Assembly (NCBI GenBank): GCA_036274195.1
Contig: DASUGD010000378.1
Span: forward strand, 1 to 9,783
Direction: 5' to 3'
DNA: 9,783 nucleotides
Source: JAJKIV01 sp036274195
GTDB lineage: Bacteria > Gemmatimonadota > Gemmatimonadetes > Gemmatimonadales > Gemmatimonadaceae
Numbering within the stretch: the stretch's first letter is position 1; the number at the start of each line of letters is the position of its first letter. A program made the translations under genes and the position numbers. The notes beneath the pieces are model-generated. The model was not told where the DNA came from and did not search any database. It saw only the letters and a program-made list of their open reading frames with translations. Below, one piece after another: positions 7,337 through 9,783 of this stretch.

Positions 7337-7352
7337 TCATACGTTGGTATGA
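7337..7352. repeat. Perfect inverted repeat TCATAC-GTTG-GTATGA
   Basis: Six-base arms with a 4-nt centre, 17 nt past the stop of the receiver gene in its direction of transcription. It is a candidate operator or RNA hairpin. There is no T-run after it on the - strand. Confidence 0.5.
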
Positions 7353-7368
7353 GGCGGTGCAGCGGCGC

Positions 7369-7740
7369 TCAGCTGCGCAGGACGCCCGTGATCGCCGCGA
7401 ACAGCTCGCCGCTGCCGAACGGCTTTCGCAGGAACGGCACCGCGCCGGAGACGCGGACGAGCTCGCGCGTCGTTAGGTCGTCGCGCGCCGAGATGAGGAT
7501 GGCGGGGATTCGCGATCCACGCGCAGCCAGCGTCTGGAGGAGTGCGGCACCGCTCATCCCGGGGAGGTTGACGTCGACGATCAGGCAATCGACGCTCGCC
7601 GCCTCAGGCGACCGCAGGAAGTCCTCGGCCGACGCGTACGCGACCGCGGCGTACGACGCGGCACGGAGCAGCTGGCTCATCGCCGCGCGAACTCCCTCGT
7701 CATCGTCGATGACCGCGATGGTCGTGAGCGCGCTCGCCAT
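7369..7740 (-). CDS. Stand-alone receiver-domain response regulator
   Basis: 123 residues from ATG 7740, made of one CheY-like/FixJ-type receiver domain and nothing else. Acidic pocket D12-D13, phosphoacceptor D56 in LIVDVNLPGMSG, switch residue S84 in ILISARDD, and K106 in LRKPF are all in place, so it should be phosphorylatable. There is no DNA-binding or enzymatic output domain. The frame is open back to an ATG at 7845, but the 35 extra residues overlap the previous gene and show no receiver character, so 7740 is preferred even though no Shine-Dalgarno is evident. It follows the FixJ-like regulator by 58 bp and is likely on the same transcript. Likely roles are a phosphate sink, a relay step or a protein-protein regulator fed by the neighbouring kinase; these are inferences. 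Confidence 0.85.
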   Translation of the reverse strand: MASALTTIAVIDDDEGVRAAMSQLLRAASYAAVAYASAEDFLRSPEAASVDCLIVDVNLPGMSGAALLQTLAARGSRIPAILISARDDLTTRELVRVSGAVPFLRKPFGSGELFAAITGVLRS

Positions 7741-7798
7741 GATGGCGAGAGGTACGGCCGGAGCGCGCTTTTCCCCAGTGTACCTTCGTAGGAAGCGA

Positions 7799-8425
7799 CT
7801 ACGCCGGCGGGGCGAGGCGCTCGGCCAAGCGAACGAGATCGGCAACCGAGTCGAGCCCGAGCTTCTCCATCACTCTGCCGCGGTGCTGCTTCACCGTCTG
7901 CTCCGCCGTCCCCAGGTCGGCGGCAATCTGCTTGTTGAGGCGCCCGGCCGCGACGCCGAAAAAGACATCGCGCTCGCGCGGCGTCAATTTCGCGAAGCGC
8001 GCGCGCAGAGCTTGTTCTTCGGCGCGCGCGGCGAGGGCGGCACGATCGCGTTCGAGCGCCTGGGCAATCGCGCCGAGCAGCTCGGCCGTACTGAACGGCT
8101 TCGTCAGGAACTCGACCGCGCCGGCCTTCATGGCCCGCACGCTCATGGGGATCGTACCGTGGCCCGTGATGAAGATGATCGGAATCTGGACGCCAGCGCG
8201 CTCGAGCCGCGACGGAAGATCGAGGCCGCTCGCGTCGGGGAGCAGGACGTCGAGCACGACGCACGACGCCCGCTCGGACCGTTGGTAGTCGAGGAACGCG
8301 TCGCCCGACGCGAACGTCTCGCACGCGAGTCCGACCGAGCGGATCAGGCTCCGTAGCTGCTCCCGCATCGACGGGTCATCGTCGACGACGAGCACGACCG
8401 CGTCGTCCACCGGGCGTGTCGTCAC
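7799..8425 (-). CDS. FixJ/NarL-type response regulator (receiver plus LuxR-type helix-turn-helix)
   Basis: 208 residues. The receiver domain (about 9-125) has D15-D16, phosphoacceptor D59 in CVVLDVLLPD, T87 in IFITGHG and K109 in FLTKPF. A charged Ala/Arg-rich linker (124-144) leads to a LuxR/GerE-type DNA-binding domain (146-206) with LTPRERDVFFGVAAG, NKQIAADLG and QTVKQHRGRVMEKLG, close to the FixJ style. It should bind DNA after phosphorylation by the kinase encoded just upstream. The start is a GTG at 8425, overlapping the kinase stop as GTGA, with a GGAGG 7 nt before it, so the pair is translationally coupled. Its targets are not evident; the palindromes at 7278-7352 are candidates. Confidence 0.92.
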   Translation of the reverse strand: MTTRPVDDAVVLVVDDDPSMREQLRSLIRSVGLACETFASGDAFLDYQRSERASCVVLDVLLPDASGLDLPSRLERAGVQIPIIFITGHGTIPMSVRAMKAGAVEFLTKPFSTAELLGAIAQALERDRAALAARAEEQALRARFAKLTPRERDVFFGVAAGRLNKQIAADLGTAEQTVKQHRGRVMEKLGLDSVADLVRLAERLAPPA

Positions 8426-9783
8426 GGCGACGCCTCCGCCGCGGCCGGCAGCGTGAAGTGAAGCGTCACGCCGGGGGACGGCTCGTTAGGCGTCGCCCAC
8501 AACCGCCCGCCGTGCGCCTCGACGATCGACCGGCTGATGGACAACCCCATGCCGAGGCCGTCGGCCTTCGTGGAGAAGAACGCGGCGAAGATGCGGTCGG
8601 CGTTCCCCGGCGCGAGCCCGACGCCGGTGTCCGCGACGTCGACGACGACGCGGGTCTCGCCCTCGTCCCGCGAGCGAAGGGCCAGCCTTCGCGGGCGATC
8701 GGTGACGGCGCTCATGGCATCGGCGCCGTTCAGGAAGAGATTCATGAGCACTTGCTGGAGCTGCACGCGGTCGCCGGCGATGTCGAGCGTCGCCCGGAGA
8801 TCCGTCTCGACGTTGACGCCGTGTCGCGTCAGCTCGGTCCGCGTCAGGGCAATCGTCTCGCGAATCAGTTCGTTCACGCCCAACGGTTCCGTCATCGGTT
8901 CGCCTCGCCGCAGCAGCGCGCGAATCCGCGCGATGACCTCGCTGGCGCGGTTGCCGTCGTCGATGATGCGCTGGATCGCCTGACGGGCTTCGTCGATGTT
9001 CGGCGGGTTCGCGCCGAGCCAGAGCTGGCAGGCATCGCCGCCCACCCGGATGGCGGCCAGTGGCTGGCTGACCTCGTGCGCGATCGACGACCCGAGCTCG
9101 GCGAGCGTCGTCACGCGCGCCATGTGCGCGAGGTCGGCCTGCGCCCGCTGTAGCGCCTCCTGCGCGCGCATGTGCTCCGTGAGGTCGGAGAGGACGACGA
9201 GCACCGACTCGACACGTTCCGAGTCCGGCACGAGTGGCGTGTACCGCACGACGTCGTAGGTGCGCCCGAACGGCGTGTCGAACCACGACGCATACTCGAC
9301 GTGCTCGCCGGCCAGGCACCGGTCGATGTTCGCCTTCGAGGCCTGCTCGAAGATGTCGGCACCGATCGCGTCCGCGACGTGCATCCCGATCATCCGGTCG
9401 GCCGGAAGGTGCCAGGCCCGCGCGTAGACGTGATTGACCCGCCGGTACCGGTAATCCCGGCCGATGATCGCGATGCCGTCAGGCGAGCTGTCGAAGACGC
9501 GACTCGTTAGGTATTCCTCGCGCTTCCGGTCCGTCACGTCCTGCACGACGCCGACGGCGCGGCGCGGCGGCCCGGAGTCCTCCTGCACCACGTCCCCCCA
9601 ACTGTGGAGGATGCGGACCTCGCCGCTCGGCCAGATGACGCGACACTCGACCTCGTACCGTCCGCCCTCGCGCAGCGTTCCGTCGACCCGTGCAATCTTC
9701 GCCCGATCGTCCGGATGCACGCGCGCGAGGACGTCCGCGAGCGTCAGCTGTCGTCCCATCGGCTCGAGGCCAAGCATGCGGTA
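8422..9783 (-). CDS. PAS-domain sensor histidine kinase, 5' end outside window
   Basis: The frame is open to the right edge. The two codons before the ATG at 9777 read Tyr-Arg and continue into MLGLEP, the usual YRMLGLEP-like start of a PAS_3 domain, so that ATG is internal and the N-terminus is missing. Numbering from that Met: PAS domain with PAC motif (about 1-88, HPDDR at 21-25), second PAS domain (about 92-205), dimerisation/phosphoacceptor helix with H234 in SSIAHEVSQPLAAI, then the ATPase domain with an N-box (MNLFLNGADAM, N350), G1 box DTGVG (383-387), F-box FFSTKADG and G2 box GLGMGLSISRSI. All catalytic elements are intact. No membrane segment is visible in this part, so it may sense a cytoplasmic signal; no haem or flavin ligand can be assigned with confidence. 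It overlaps the response regulator start by 4 nt (GTGA) and should phosphorylate it. Confidence 0.92.
   Translation of the reverse strand, partial: YRMLGLEPMGRQLTLADVLARVHPDDRAKIARVDGTLREGGRYEVECRVIWPSGEVRILHSWGDVVQEDSGPPRRAVGVVQDVTDRKREEYLTSRVFDSSPDGIAIIGRDYRYRRVNHVYARAWHLPADRMIGMHVADAIGADIFEQASKANIDRCLAGEHVEYASWFDTPFGRTYDVVRYTPLVPDSERVESVLVVLSDLTEHMRAQEALQRAQADLAHMARVTTLAELGSSIAHEVSQPLAAIRVGGDACQLWLGANPPNIDEARQAIQRIIDDGNRASEVIARIRALLRRGEPMTEPLGVNELIRETIALTRTELTRHGVNVETDLRATLDIAGDRVQLQQVLMNLFLNGADAMSAVTDRPRRLALRSRDEGETRVVVDVADTGVGLAPGNADRIFAAFFSTKADGLGMGLSISRSIVEAHGGRLWATPNEPSPGVTLHFTLPAAAEASP
8433..8437 (-). promoter_or_regulatory. Shine-Dalgarno of the FixJ-like regulator
   Basis: GGAGG on the - strand, 7 nt before the GTG start at 8425 and inside the last codons of the kinase gene. 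It supports GTG as the true start. Confidence 0.75.

Larger units (their letters stand above)
7262..7368 (-). promoter_or_regulatory. Intergenic region with palindromes, probable control region of the membrane/hydrolase operon
   Basis: This 107-bp gap between the stand-alone receiver gene and the membrane-protein operon is the longest non-coding stretch in the window. It holds a perfect inverted repeat TCATAC-GTTG-GTATGA (7337-7352), a 12-bp palindrome CGGTGCGCACCG (7278-7289) that ends 17 nt before the start codon, and two direct copies of CACAATG (7292-7298 and 7325-7331), 33 bp apart, about three helical turns. A weak promoter reading on the - strand is TTGAGC, 17 nt, CATTGT; it matches the consensus poorly. 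The upstream inverted repeat could instead be a terminator stem for the receiver gene. Confidence 0.4.
1531..9511. repeat. Dispersed heptamer CGTTAGG/CCTAACG, nine copies
   Basis: Perfect copies lie at 1531-1537, 2936-2942, 4992-4998, 5619-5625, 5954-5960, 6995-7001, 7471-7477, 8484-8490 and 9505-9511; a one-mismatch copy is at 4628-4634. All lie inside coding sequence, in both orientations. I noticed no other TTAG or CTAA tetramer in the window. The span given covers the whole scatter; the bases between copies are not part of the repeat. Confidence 0.6.

Noticed and set aside
7741..7798. Small inverted repeats (CTTC-GTAG-GAAG, GGTAC...GTACC) between the two regulator genes.
   Set aside because: Arms are only 4-5 bp and could easily be chance; there is no supporting T-run or repeat elsewhere in the window.
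7741..7845. A longer version of the stand-alone receiver starting at ATG 7845.
   Set aside because: The extra 35 residues overlap the end of the FixJ-like gene and are basic and unstructured-looking; receiver domains normally begin a few residues before the IAVIDDD strand, as from ATG 7740.
7280..8356. A 358-codon open frame on the + strand opposite the two response regulator genes.
   Set aside because: Composition is Arg/Ala/Ser-rich with no recognisable domain, and the - strand encodes two complete receiver domains there. The frame is open only because of high GC.
8416..9153. A 245-codon open frame on the + strand opposite the histidine kinase.
   Set aside because: It lies antisense to the kinase core, whose catalytic motifs are all intact; the product is Arg/Val/Asp-rich shadow.
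1..9783. Search for CRISPR arrays, tRNA or rRNA genes, insertion sequences, attachment sites and phage or defence genes.
   Set aside because: No regularly spaced repeats, no cloverleaf or rRNA-like segments and no transposase, integrase or defence-type domains were seen; the window looks like ordinary chromosomal genes.

Overview
The window comes from a GC-rich bacterial chromosome (about two-thirds G+C by eye). Gene density is high, several neighbours overlap by 4 nt, and Shine-Dalgarno sites are patchy. The mix of a DUF885 metallopeptidase, a HmuTUV haem importer, FixJ-type regulators and a membrane-anchored beta-lactamase-fold hydrolase would fit a soil Gemmatimonadota-like organism. That placement is a guess from general impression; no marker gene is present.

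Layout. The + strand carries the 3' part of a DUF885 zinc-peptidase-like gene (open from the window edge to 1621). A three-gene ABC importer of the haem type follows only 9 nt later: hmuT (1631-2545), hmuU (2491-3618) and hmuV (3603-4430). A 37-bp convergent gap (4431-4467) holds an imperfect hairpin that could end transcription from both sides. Everything from 4468 to the right edge is on the - strand. Read in the direction of transcription it is: a PAS-containing sensor histidine kinase (starts beyond 9783, ends 8422), a FixJ/NarL-type response regulator (8425-7799), a stand-alone receiver protein (7740-7369), a 107-bp gap with two palindromes, two six-helix membrane proteins (7261-6611 and 6614-5994), and a serine hydrolase with a C-terminal membrane domain (5997-4468).

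How the genes may work together. HmuT should bind haem outside the inner membrane, HmuU should form the channel and HmuV should power uptake. No outer-membrane receptor is in view. The kinase and FixJ-like regulator overlap by GTGA and form a textbook two-component pair; the extra receiver has no output domain and may share or drain phosphate. The last three - strand genes are joined by ATGA overlaps and look translationally coupled.

Most interesting points. (1) The two adjacent membrane proteins are diverged paralogues. One has the HXXEE signature and a set of His/Glu residues; the other keeps the scaffold but has lost almost all of them. Both are coupled to a serine hydrolase, which makes an active/degenerate pair in an uncharacterised membrane system plausible. 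(2) The heptamer CGTTAGG (or its complement CCTAACG) occurs nine times, within genes, in all three codon phases and in both orientations, which points to a DNA-level signal.
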